Part shown: positions 6,401-14,074 of the stretch, in pieces
How the letters are laid out: every line of letters starts with the position of its first letter
How positions within the stretch are numbered: the stretch's first letter is position 1
Assembly (NCBI GenBank): GCA_016212185.1
Contig: JACRGX010000025.1
Coordinates: forward strand, 1-40,430
Source: Nitrospirota bacterium
Lineage (GTDB): Bacteria > Nitrospirota > Thermodesulfovibrionia > UBA6902 > DSMQ01
Length of the DNA stretch: 40,430 nucleotides
Direction of reading: 5' to 3'
Program-made: the position numbers and the translations under genes
Notes under the pieces: model-generated
The model's database searches: none
Told to the model about the DNA's origin: nothing
What the model saw: the letters and a program-made list of their open reading frames with translations, nothing else

Positions 6401-6902
6401 CAATCTCACCAGTCCTTTTTTCTAAATCAATGCAAAATATCACAGCCTTATTTTTGGGCAATGCCGGAGGAGCAGTCTTTTCTCTTGAATTTATGACAAT
6501 AACATCCGCCTTTTCAAGAACCTTCATGGCAGACGGTTTAATCTCTCCCTCAGCGCCTATAATGAATATTACAAGATGCGGGTTTAAAAAATCCACAGGG
6601 CTGTTGCCTTCAACAATAATACCTTTTAAATCAGACAGCCTGCTTAATGCAATCTGAAGGGGCTCCTCCAACGCATCATAAGGACTTTGCACCCATATAA
6701 CCCGCCCTGCTCCGGACTCCAAAAAAATTGCCGTATCCTTGCCTTTTTCGCTTAATATTTTAATGTCATCCACAACTGCCGTGTAAAGCTCTGTCTTTGT
6801 AAATTTAATCGCGCCAAAGCCTTTAAGCTCCCGAAGCAGAATTGAACAGAGGGTCGTCTTGCCTACTCCGCTATGCGCCCCGGTAACACAAATGACCATC
6901 AT
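6354..6902 (-). CDS. MobB-like P-loop NTPase
   Basis: The 182-residue cytoplasmic protein has a Walker A motif, GAHSGVGKTT, at residues 8-17, and TGAHSGVGKTTLC resembles the MobB/dethiobiotin synthetase-like branch of P-loop proteins. Later segments (LKGIIVEGNSPV at about 92-103 and ADVIVINSREK at about 132-142) correspond to the Walker B-like and base-recognition regions of that fold. Whether it acts in molybdopterin guanine dinucleotide formation is unproven. No other molybdenum cofactor gene is nearby, and the genes behind it make haem and cytochrome c. It is the first gene of the minus-strand operon running to hemC. Confidence 0.7.
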   Translation of the reverse strand: MMVICVTGAHSGVGKTTLCSILLRELKGFGAIKFTKTELYTAVVDDIKILSEKGKDTAIFLESGAGRVIWVQSPYDALEEPLQIALSRLSDLKGIIVEGNSPVDFLNPHLVIFIIGAEGEIKPSAMKVLEKADVIVINSREKTAPPALPKNKAVIFCIDLEKRTGEIDEFLTIVKKRINREH

Positions 6903-6969
6903 GATATTTTAACAGAAAAACTGATTTTAAATCAGGGAAGACTTGATTAAGCGGACTGCGCCTTTGTAC

Positions 6970-6998
6970 TTGACAATATAAAGGGTTTTCTCAATAAT
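6970..6998 (+). promoter_or_regulatory. Sigma-70-like promoter before the hsdM fragment
   Basis: The -35 TTGACA (6970-6975) and -10 AATAAT (6993-6998) are 17 bp apart, and the ATG follows at 7035. The -35 box is perfect and the -10 has one mismatch. Confidence 0.6.
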
Positions 6999-7034
6999 TA
7001 AGCCTGATACTTTAGATGAGAATTAGAGAAAATC

Positions 7035-7904
7035 ATGGCAACAAATAATTTTAGGGAAAAAGCAAATTTCATCTGGTCAATCGCTGACCTTTTAAGAGGC
7101 CATTACAAGCAGGCTGATTATGGAAAAGTAATTTTACCGTTTACAGTGTTGCGGCGTTTAGATTATGTGTTAGAGCCGACAAAGAAAAAAGTATTGGAGG
7201 CTTATCAGAAACACAAAGGGAAGAAACCTGAAGTGCTTGAACCCATTCTCAACAATGCTGCCAAAGCAAAATTTCACAATCGGAGCAAGTTTGATTTTGC
7301 CGAATTAGCAAAAGACCACAACAATATTGCCGCTAACCTTCGTAATTACATCAGGGGGTTTTCAATCAGCGTACAGGAAATTATTGAATACTTCAGCTTT
7401 GAAGACCAGATAAAAAAACTGGATGAATACGATTTACTTTACATGATTGTGAAGCGTTTTGCTGAGTTTAACGGAATTTTCAAAGATGTAGACACTATGC
7501 ACATGGGTTATGTCTTTGAAGAGCTCATTCGGAAGTTTGCAGAAATTAGCAACGAAACAGCGGGAGAGCACTTTACCCCTCGTGAAGTAATCCGCCTCAT
7601 GGTAAACCTTTTGTTTGTAAATGATAAAGATATTTTACGCAAAAAAGGTATTGTGAAAACCCTTTATGACCCGGCAGGAGGAACAGGCGGTATGCTTTCG
7701 GTGGCTGAAGAATATATGCATGAATTGAATCCAGATGCAAGACTGGAGGTATTCGGGCAGGAAATTAATCCAGAATCCTATGCTATTTGTAAATCTGATA
7801 TGCTCATCAAAGGTCAGAACCCTTCCAATATCAAATTCGGTAATACCTTTACTCAAGACGGCTTGGAAGGTGAAACTTTTTCGTCATTATTTACCTCGCT
7901 TTGA
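7035..7904 (+). pseudogene. hsdM: Truncated type I restriction-modification methyltransferase (hsdM)
   Basis: HsdM is the adenine methyltransferase subunit of type I restriction systems. The 289 residues hold the N-terminal helical domain (from about residue 10), the joining region GEHFTPREVIRLM (about 179-191) and the SAM-binding motif DPAGGTGGML (about 214-223). The product ends at GLEGETFSSLFTSL just before the catalytic NPPF motif and the C-terminal part should appear; full-length HsdM is usually near 500 residues. No hsdS or hsdR lies downstream. The 3' part has evidently been lost by deletion or rearrangement, while the promoter and reading frame remain. It cannot methylate DNA without the NPPF motif. 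Confidence 0.88.
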
Positions 7905-7999
7905 ATAATTATGATATTAACTATATGATATTAAAATATAATTTGCTGTTTTGGGACACCGTTTTTTATAATTATGCCCAAACTGGTATACTTTGTATC

Positions 8000-8030
8000 T
8001 ATCTTAATACATAATTTATCTTAATACATA
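8000..8030. repeat. Direct repeat TATCTTAATACATA, two copies
   Basis: Identical 14-base copies lie at 8000-8013 and 8017-8030, in the gap after the truncated hsdM. The gap 7905-8090 holds no plausible gene. The repeat may mark the rearrangement that truncated hsdM. Confidence 0.5.
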
Positions 8031-8066
8031 GATTTCTCCTGCAACACGGAATTGCATGAGGCGGGA

Positions 8067-8084
8067 GGCTGTTTCTAAACAGCC
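8067..8084 (-). terminator. Hairpin after the epimerase gene
   Basis: GGCTGTTT and AAACAGCC form a perfect 8-bp inverted repeat with almost no loop, a few bases beyond the minus-strand stop of the epimerase gene. No run of U follows, so it is at best a weak or factor-assisted terminator. Confidence 0.35.
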
Positions 8085-8090
8085 AGCCTG

Positions 8091-9065
8091 CTAAGCCTTC
8101 CACTTTAAACTTTTCAGAAACTTCTTATTCTCCATGAACCATTTAACAGTGTTTTCTATGCCTTTTTCAAGAGGCATCTTCGGTTTCCAGCCCAGCATTT
8201 TCTTGGCTTTTTCTATGTGCGCCCATGTCGCAGTGACGTCGGCAGGGTGCATCTTCAGTCTCTTGATTTTGGCTTTTTTGCCGAGATTCTTTTCAAGAAG
8301 CCCGATAACATAATTCAGTTTGACAGGACGGTCGCTGCCCAGATTGATTATCTCATAACCTTTGGTTTTCAATGCCCTTATGGTGCCGTCGGCAATATCG
8401 TCAATGTATGTGAAGTCCCTTGTCTGGGTTCCGTCGCCGAATAGCGGAATCGGCTTGCCTGCATCCATATTTTTTACAAACTTAAAAATACTCATATCAG
8501 GCCTTCCTGCTGGCCCGTAGACAGTGAAATATCTAAGTACGGTTATGTCAATGCCGTGGAGATAATGATATGCGTAACATAATGCCTCAGCGCCTTTTTT
8601 TGTGGCGGAATAAGGGGCAAGTGGAGTATCGGTTTTTGATGTCTCCTTAAACGGCATGTCCAGCGATGCATAAAGGCTTGAGGTTGATGCAAGGATGAAT
8701 TTTTTGACTTTGTAATCCTTACAGCACTCAAGAAGATTCAGCGTCCCTTTTGTATTTGTATCAAGATATACCCACGGGTTTTCTACTGACGCCCTTACGC
8801 CTGCCCTTGCCGCAAGGTTGATAACGGCATCTATTTTGTTTTCCTGAAAAATTTTTCTGGTTTTTTTGTAATCATCAATGTCAACTTTATAGAATTTGAA
8901 GTTAGGATATTTTTTTAATATATTGAGCCGCCATATTTTGAGCGCAGGGTCGTAGTAATTGTTTATGTTGTCAATGCCGATAACTTTCTTATTTTTTTCA
9001 AGCAGGAGATGGGAAACCTTCCACCCTATAAAACCCGCGCATCCTGTAACGATAATATTTTTCAT
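8091..9065 (-). CDS. NAD-dependent nucleotide-sugar epimerase (UDP-glucuronate 4-epimerase type)
   Basis: This is an extended short-chain dehydrogenase that epimerises C4 of a UDP-sugar. The NAD-binding TGCAGFIG lies at 7-14. IDNINNYYDPALK (31-43) is the segment typical of UDP-glucuronate 4-epimerases. The catalytic residues are Ser/Thr near 128-130 and Tyr152-x3-Lys156 (PYSATKKGAE). The 324-residue length is normal. It shares the strand with a UDP-sugar 6-dehydrogenase 237 bases upstream, so a uronic-acid precursor could be oxidised by one and epimerised by the other, feeding the divergent glycosyltransferase operon. The exact substrate (UDP-GlcA or an N-acetylated uronate) cannot be read from sequence. 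Confidence 0.88.
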   Translation of the reverse strand: MKNIIVTGCAGFIGWKVSHLLLEKNKKVIGIDNINNYYDPALKIWRLNILKKYPNFKFYKVDIDDYKKTRKIFQENKIDAVINLAARAGVRASVENPWVYLDTNTKGTLNLLECCKDYKVKKFILASTSSLYASLDMPFKETSKTDTPLAPYSATKKGAEALCYAYHYLHGIDITVLRYFTVYGPAGRPDMSIFKFVKNMDAGKPIPLFGDGTQTRDFTYIDDIADGTIRALKTKGYEIINLGSDRPVKLNYVIGLLEKNLGKKAKIKRLKMHPADVTATWAHIEKAKKMLGWKPKMPLEKGIENTVKWFMENKKFLKSLKWKA

Positions 9066-9128
9066 AATTAAATATCCTTTTCTCTTAAGTCTTTACTAAC
9101 TACTAATTCCATTTTGCAATCAAGATGA

Positions 9129-9263
9129 CACCTTTGTCATTCCGGCTTGTCCGGTCGGAGCGACTCTTCGCGTAGACTCGCTTTGAGAATCTTTCTTTGT
9201 TTTCAGAAGGATTCCCGACGCACGGAGCCTGTCCCGACTTGTTCGGGGCTTGCGGGAATGACA
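9129..9263. repeat. Intergenic palindromic element bounded by GTCATTCC / GGAATGAC
   Basis: The gap between the epimerase and dehydrogenase genes is filled by an element opening TGTCATTCCGG and closing GCGGGAATGACA. Inside are ATTCCCGACGCACGG and TCCCGA-CTTGT-TCGGGG. The outer arms match those of the elements at 18265 and 30286. No gene is visible in 9066-9302. Confidence 0.6.
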
Positions 9264-9302
9264 ACTTAAACACTTGATGGAATAATTACTGATTACTTTT
9301 TT

Positions 9303-10613
9303 TTACAGCCTCCAGTAGTTGAAACCCGCTTTTACGGCCGCTTCTTTCTTAAAGACGGATTTTATATCAATAAGCACTGATTTGCTGTTGCATAGTTTCT
9401 TAAAGTATCCGAGTGTATGATTGCAGTATTCACTATGCCTTACTGCAAGGATTATCCCGTCAAAGGGTTTTTCGCTTTCAGGCCTCTCAATAAGCGAAAG
9501 CCTGTATTCTTCATAAACTTCTTCTTTGATGGCATGCGGGTCATGGATAAAGACCTTTACCCCGTAGTCACACAATTCATTGTAAATATCAATAACTTTG
9601 GTATTCCTTGTATCCCTGATATTTTCTTTAAATGTAAGCCCGAGGATAAGAATCTTACTCTTTTTGACAGGGATGCCGGAATTTATTAATTGTTTTACTG
9701 TATGCTCTGCAATATACCGGCCCATATTGTCATTAATTCTTCTGCCTGAGAGGATGACCTCAGGATGATACCCCAGCGCCTGTGCCTTAAAAGTCAAGTA
9801 ATAGGGGTCAACCCCTATGCAGTGTCCTCCGACAAGCCCCGGCTGAAATGGAAGAAAATTCCATTTTGTCCCGGCGGCCTTTAGCACCTCCTTTGTGTCA
9901 ATCCCCATTTTATTGAAGATGATTGCAAGTTCGTTGACAAGCGCAATATTTAAATCCCTCTGTATATTTTCTATTACCTTTGCAGCCTCGGCCGTCTTTA
10001 TGTCTGGAGCTTTATGAATTCCGGCTTTTACGACTGAGCCGTAAATTTTAGCAAGAAGGTTTGTTGTTTTTTTATCCTGCGCTGAGACAACCTTTACAAT
10101 GCCTGTAACGCCGTGGACTTTATCTCCGGGATTGACCCTTTCAGGGGAATAGCCCACCCTAAAATCCCTGCCGCATTTCATCCCCGAAGTTTTTTCAATA
10201 AGCGGCACGCATATTTCTTCTGTTACTCCGGGATATACCGTTGACTCATAAACAACAACAGCGCCTTTTTGAAGATTTCTGCCGACAAGTTCAGAGGCAG
10301 ACTTGAGGGGCGACAAATCAGGGATTTTGTGTTCGTCTATCGGTGTCGGGACAGCTATAATTATTATCCGGGCATCCCTTAATTTTGCGGGATTATCTGT
10401 AAAATCTATTTTTGTCCCGATGCTTCGGGATAGCTCTTTTCTTGAAAACTCCCTGTTGATATCAACTCCGGATGAGAGTTTTTTAATACGGGTCTTTTTA
10501 ACGTCAAAGCCAATGACATTAAAAACCTTTGACAATTCCATAGCAAGGGGCAGTCCTACATATCCCAATCCCACTATTGCAATTGTGTTTTTATTTAAGA
10601 ACTGCCTGGTCAT
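9303..10613 (-). CDS. tviB: UDP-N-acetyl-hexosamine/UDP-glucose 6-dehydrogenase family (WbpA/TviB-like)
   Basis: This cytoplasmic enzyme oxidises a UDP-sugar at C6 to a uronic acid in two NAD-dependent steps. GLGYVGLP at 15-22 binds NAD. YESTVYPGVTEE (about 122-133) is the substrate/lysine region. Catalytic Cys265 is in GGHCIGVDPYYL. The C-terminal UDP-binding domain contains LGLTFKENIRDTRN. The 436-residue length and PTPIDEHKIPDL segment fit the TviB/WbpA branch, which acts on UDP-GlcNAc-type sugars, better than UDP-glucose dehydrogenase. Residues 62-68 (SRSIGTK) are encoded by the window's recurring TCCCGA/TCGGGA palindrome. The substrate is inferred. Confidence 0.88.
   Translation of the reverse strand: MTRQFLNKNTIAIVGLGYVGLPLAMELSKVFNVIGFDVKKTRIKKLSSGVDINREFSRKELSRSIGTKIDFTDNPAKLRDARIIIIAVPTPIDEHKIPDLSPLKSASELVGRNLQKGAVVVYESTVYPGVTEEICVPLIEKTSGMKCGRDFRVGYSPERVNPGDKVHGVTGIVKVVSAQDKKTTNLLAKIYGSVVKAGIHKAPDIKTAEAAKVIENIQRDLNIALVNELAIIFNKMGIDTKEVLKAAGTKWNFLPFQPGLVGGHCIGVDPYYLTFKAQALGYHPEVILSGRRINDNMGRYIAEHTVKQLINSGIPVKKSKILILGLTFKENIRDTRNTKVIDIYNELCDYGVKVFIHDPHAIKEEVYEEYRLSLIERPESEKPFDGIILAVRHSEYCNHTLGYFKKLCNSKSVLIDIKSVFKKEAAVKAGFNYWRL
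10415..10430. repeat. TCCCGA-TGCT-TCGGGA palindrome inside the dehydrogenase gene
   Basis: A perfect 6-bp stem with a 4-base loop encodes the SRSIGT residues on the minus strand. It is the same hairpin family as at 3726, 12666, 30296 and 32835. Confidence 0.65.
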
Positions 10614-10656
10614 TGTATACTTACGATGCGAGCAATCATTAAGGTGTATTCTTTGT

Positions 10657-10662
10657 TATAAT
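10657..10662 (+). promoter_or_regulatory. Candidate -10 box for the glycosyltransferase operon
   Basis: A perfect TATAAT lies 26 bases before the ATG at 10688, in the 74-bp gap between two divergent genes. No good -35 hexamer stands at the right distance, so an activator may be needed or the match may be chance. Confidence 0.4.
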
Positions 10663-10687
10663 ACAGTAAAAACAAACAAAAAACAAT

Positions 10688-11851
10688 ATGAAAATAGCCC
10701 TCGTACGAAAAAACTACACGCCATACGGCGGAGCGGAAAACTATCTGAGACTTGTCTTTAAAGGACTTCAGGCGCAAGGCAATGAGGTTCAAATCTTCAG
10801 CGCTAATGAATGGGGGGCGGATATTTCAAATGTTCACAAAATAAGAACAGTAAAAAAGCCCTCCTTCCTTTCAAACCTGTTTTTTGCCTTTAACATTCAG
10901 AGTGCTTTTAAAAAAGAATTTTTTGACTGTATTTTGAGTTTTGAGCGTATACCATTTCAGGATATTCCCCACGTTAGGAAAACCCCCCCTGTCATGCTTT
11001 CTAACGGGGTTTACAGAGCAGGTGACGGCTGTCATAAGGAGTGGCTTGAGAGACGCAGGGCGGTTGAACCGTTTTATAAAGGTCTGAGTTTTTCCATAAA
11101 CCCCCATCATCTTGTCATGCTTTATCTTGAGAAAAAGTGTTTTGAAAATTCAGGGGTAATCATTGCAAACTCAATGATGGTAAAAAATGACATTATCAGG
11201 CATTACAGAATTCTTGAGGATAAGATATGCGTGATTTATAACGGCGTGGACCGTAACAGGTTCAGGCCTGTTACGGCAGAACAAAAAAATATTGCGAGGG
11301 ATTCATTGGGAATAAAAGAACACAGTATAATCTTATTTGCAGGCGCTGATTTAAAGAGGAAAGGACTTAAAACCCTTTTAAAGGCATTTTCTCTTTTGAA
11401 GATGAAAGACAAACGGCTGATAGTTGCAGGGAAAAGACCATCGCTGAAATATATAGAGCTGGCAGAAAGGCTCAAGATAAATAAAAGTGTGACTTTCTGG
11501 GGAGCTGAAACATCTCTTGAACATCTTTATACGGTTTCAGACGTATTTGTCCTGCCGACAATCTATGATCCGTTCAGCAACGCCTCGCTTGAGGCAATGG
11601 CGTCAGGCCTTCCTGTGGTGACCACAGTATATAACGGCGTCTCAGAATTAATTAGTGACGGGGCTGAGGGCTTTGCGATAAAAGACCCGTTTGATGAGAA
11701 GGTTTTTGCGGATAAAATATCTCTTGCCCTGGCACAGTCTGTTGAAATGGGGGAAAAGGCGCGGGCAAAGGCAGAGGGTTATTCCATTGACAGGGCGATA
11801 GGGGAGATTATACGTCTTATTGAAACGCAAAGAGGCGGATTTGACAGATAA
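10688..11851 (+). CDS. GT4-family glycosyltransferase (WaaG-like)
   Basis: This is a retaining glycosyltransferase of family GT4 (GT-B fold), acting at the cytoplasmic face on a lipid-linked or lipopolysaccharide core acceptor. The N-terminal domain starts MKIALVRKNYTPYGGAENY with the glycine-rich loop. The linker IYNGVDRNRF is at about 183-192. The C-terminal donor site is DPFSNASLEAMASGLPVVTT at about 297-316. That last motif is of the WaaG/RfaG type, in which the first acidic residue of E-x7-E varies. It is the first gene of the plus-strand run and overlaps the next gene. Donor and acceptor are unknown. Confidence 0.85.
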   Translation: MKIALVRKNYTPYGGAENYLRLVFKGLQAQGNEVQIFSANEWGADISNVHKIRTVKKPSFLSNLFFAFNIQSAFKKEFFDCILSFERIPFQDIPHVRKTPPVMLSNGVYRAGDGCHKEWLERRRAVEPFYKGLSFSINPHHLVMLYLEKKCFENSGVIIANSMMVKNDIIRHYRILEDKICVIYNGVDRNRFRPVTAEQKNIARDSLGIKEHSIILFAGADLKRKGLKTLLKAFSLLKMKDKRLIVAGKRPSLKYIELAERLKINKSVTFWGAETSLEHLYTVSDVFVLPTIYDPFSNASLEAMASGLPVVTTVYNGVSELISDGAEGFAIKDPFDEKVFADKISLALAQSVEMGEKARAKAEGYSIDRAIGEIIRLIETQRGGFDR

Positions 11852-13025
11852 TCCTTCTACATTTAAAAGTGTCAGAAAAATCCTTGTCATAAAACTCAGG
11901 CATATAGGAGATGTTCTTTTGTCAGCGCCGGCAATGAGGGCGTTAAAAGAGTCATTCCCGGATGCAAAGGTGTCTGTCCTTATAAATTCAGGCACAGAGG
12001 AGTCGCTTTCAGGCAATCCTGCAATTGATGAATTAATTATCTTTGACCGCTCAATAAAAAAATTGCCTTTGGTTAACCGCATTGCAAAAGAAATTGCATT
12101 TCTCAGAAAAATAAGGGCAAAAGGCTTTGACATGGCAGTTGACCTTACAAACGGGGACCGAGCGGTGATTTTATCTTATTTCTCAGGCGCAAGATACAGA
12201 TTGGCCGCTGACCCGGGCAAAAAAGGGTTTGCAGGCAAAAGATACCTGTATACGCATCTTGCAAATATTGACAAGCAAAAACACATGGTGTTTCAGAATC
12301 TTGATGTCGTAAAGCAGTTTGGCATAGATGCGAAGAATGAAGATGTGGATTTTTTTATACCGGAGGAGGCAAAGGCATTTGTAAAAAAGATTTTTAAAGA
12401 AAATAGTATAGAGGATACTGATAAAGTCGTTCATATCCATCCGACATCCAGATGGCTTTGGAAATGTTGGAAGGATGAATACATGGCAGAGATTATCGGC
12501 TGGCTGATTGAAAAGGGGATAAAGGTTATTGTGACATCAGCGCCGGATGGGAGAGAAATGGAAAAAGCAAAAAGGATTCTGTCTCTGATTTCTGATTACA
12601 GAACACAGAACACAGAACACAGACAAAATAACTCTGAGCTCATGCACATATCCGGGGACAGTCCCTCCCGAAGTATCGGGATGGGACAGTCCCCTTTACG
12701 GGTTTTAGATTTAGCAGGTAAAACCACAATAAAACAGCTTGCCGCAATCTCAGAGGCATCGGACTTGTTTGTAGGTGTTGACTCTGCGCCTATGCACATA
12801 GCCGCGGCAGTAGGCACGCCTGTGGTTGCGCTCTTTGGACCGACATTGGAAAATTTATGGGCTCCCTACAGCAGGGGGCATATTGTTATCTCAAAAGACA
12901 TGCCATGCAAGCCCTGCAAAAAAGGAAGCTGCGAGGGCGTTGAATTAAGGGAATGTATGAAGGCGATAAAACAGGAGGATGTAAAAAAGGCGGTTTCAAA
13001 GTTATTAAGAACACATAATTGTTAA
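11841..13025 (+). CDS. GT9 heptosyltransferase (RfaF/RfaQ-like) with an internal repeat insert
   Basis: The product is an ADP-heptose:lipopolysaccharide heptosyltransferase-like protein. The N-terminal ILVIKLRHIGDVLLSAPAMRAL contains the GDxLxSxP hallmark. The C-terminal LFVGVDSAPMHIAAAVGTP...LFGPT is the nucleotide-sugar site. A cluster of cysteines (MPCKPCKKGSCEG) lies near the end, as in WaaQ-type members. A TTG start at 11841, 6-8 bases after GAGGCGG, is proposed; a TTG at 11820 is also open, and no ATG precedes the domain. Between the two halves an insert of about 35 residues is encoded by three GAACACA heptamers and a TCCCGA palindrome inside GGGGACAGTCCC arms. The frame is intact. Confidence 0.85.
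   Translation: MTDNPSTFKSVRKILVIKLRHIGDVLLSAPAMRALKESFPDAKVSVLINSGTEESLSGNPAIDELIIFDRSIKKLPLVNRIAKEIAFLRKIRAKGFDMAVDLTNGDRAVILSYFSGARYRLAADPGKKGFAGKRYLYTHLANIDKQKHMVFQNLDVVKQFGIDAKNEDVDFFIPEEAKAFVKKIFKENSIEDTDKVVHIHPTSRWLWKCWKDEYMAEIIGWLIEKGIKVIVTSAPDGREMEKAKRILSLISDYRTQNTEHRQNNSELMHISGDSPSRSIGMGQSPLRVLDLAGKTTIKQLAAISEASDLFVGVDSAPMHIAAAVGTPVVALFGPTLENLWAPYSRGHIVISKDMPCKPCKKGSCEGVELRECMKAIKQEDVKKAVSKLLRTHNC
12601..12621. repeat. Three tandem GAACACA heptamers in the GT9 gene
   Basis: GAACACA is repeated exactly three times, in frame, at the start of an insert absent from ordinary heptosyltransferases. It has the same 7-bp period and copy number as the hemC array. Confidence 0.8.
12655..12694. 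repeat. Compound palindrome in the GT9 gene
   Basis: GGGGACAGTCCC and GGGACAGTCCCC flank TCCCGA-AGTA-TCGGGA (12666-12681). The unit encodes part of a non-conserved insert. It combines the window's TCCCGA hairpin with an outer repeat, suggesting stepwise insertion. Confidence 0.7.
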
Positions 13026-13042
13026 TGATGTGTTCTTAATAA
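13002..13042 (+). terminator. Perfect 15-bp hairpin at the end of the GT9 gene
   Basis: TTATTAAGAACACAT (13002-13016) pairs perfectly with ATGTGTTCTTAATAA (13028-13042) around an 11-base loop. The stop codon at 13023-13025 lies in the loop. The stem is AT-rich and no U run follows. It may moderate readthrough, protect a processed 3' end, or be an inserted palindrome, since the operon clearly continues. Confidence 0.5.
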
Positions 13043-13054
13043 AAATACGAAGAA

Positions 13055-14074
13055 ATGAAAAACCTGAAAGCCCTTAAACCCGAAATCAAAAACATTCTTC
13101 TCATACGCCGGAATAATATCGGCGATATGATTTGCGCCATTTCCGTCTTTAAATCCATACGGATGGAATTTCCCAATGCGCATATCACTGTTTTGGCTGA
13201 CAGCATAAATGCAGGGGTGGTCGCAGGCGCATCTTTTGTAAATGAGGTGCTGGTGTACAAAAAAGGGCGCGGCATTTATAAAAACAAATATTTTAATTAT
13301 TGGAGGCTTTTCAGAGAAAATAAGAGAAAATACGACCTTGTGATAGGAGTAAAAAGAGGTTTTTCGTCAACGCTTGCGGCAATCACGCTGATTAGCGGGG
13401 CAAGGATACGCGCCGGATGTATGCCGGATAAATGGCATCCGCTTCAATTTTGTTATAATCTGCCTGTAAACTCTTGTGAAAAATGGAGATCCCTCCATCA
13501 GGTTGATGCGCTCCTTGAATTTATTAAAGCCATTGGAATAAAAAACACAGTAAAAGACATAAGCATTGAAATCCCTGCTGATTCAATGAATAAAGCACGT
13601 GATTTTTTAAAAGCTTATCCGTTTACACATGGGGATAGAGGGGTGGTTGTATTTAATGTCAGCAACAATAAGCCGGAAAACACCTGGCCGCTTCACAAGT
13701 TTAAGGAACTGGGGAATATGCTTTGTCAAAAATACAATGCAGCAATTATAATTTCCTCTGCGCCTGCTGACAGGGGAAAGGCAGAGGCGCTTACAAAGGG
13801 AATAGCGGGTAATGCAGTTTATTTTGATTCACCTAAGATTATGGACTTTGCCGCAATTGCTGCAAAGTCCAACCTTCTTGTGTGCGGAGAAGGCGGGGCA
13901 ATGCATGTGGGCGCCTCTGTAAAAACTCCAACGATATCCCTGTGGGGAAGCAAAAGACCGCGTAAATGGATGCCTTATGGAGAAAGGCAGTTCACGGTTA
14001 TAAAAGGGGAGCACGTAGATTCTATATCAGCAGAGGATATGATGGAAGTAATTAAGGAGAATAACTTGCTATGA
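13055..14074 (+). CDS. GT9 heptosyltransferase-like protein
   Basis: A second GT9 protein of 339 residues, the normal length. The N-terminal LLIRRNNIGDMICAISVFKSI carries the acceptor-side signature. NVSNNKPENTWPLHKFKEL (about 203-221) is the mid-protein donor-binding region. LLVCGEGGAMHVGASVKTPTISLWGS (about 286-311) is the C-terminal motif, in which the usual Asp of VGxDS/TG appears as Glu. It has no repeat insert, unlike the GT9 gene before it. It overlaps the next gene by four bases (ATGA). It probably adds a heptose or related sugar to the lipopolysaccharide core. Confidence 0.85.
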   Translation: MKNLKALKPEIKNILLIRRNNIGDMICAISVFKSIRMEFPNAHITVLADSINAGVVAGASFVNEVLVYKKGRGIYKNKYFNYWRLFRENKRKYDLVIGVKRGFSSTLAAITLISGARIRAGCMPDKWHPLQFCYNLPVNSCEKWRSLHQVDALLEFIKAIGIKNTVKDISIEIPADSMNKARDFLKAYPFTHGDRGVVVFNVSNNKPENTWPLHKFKELGNMLCQKYNAAIIISSAPADRGKAEALTKGIAGNAVYFDSPKIMDFAAIAAKSNLLVCGEGGAMHVGASVKTPTISLWGSKRPRKWMPYGERQFTVIKGEHVDSISAEDMMEVIKENNLL

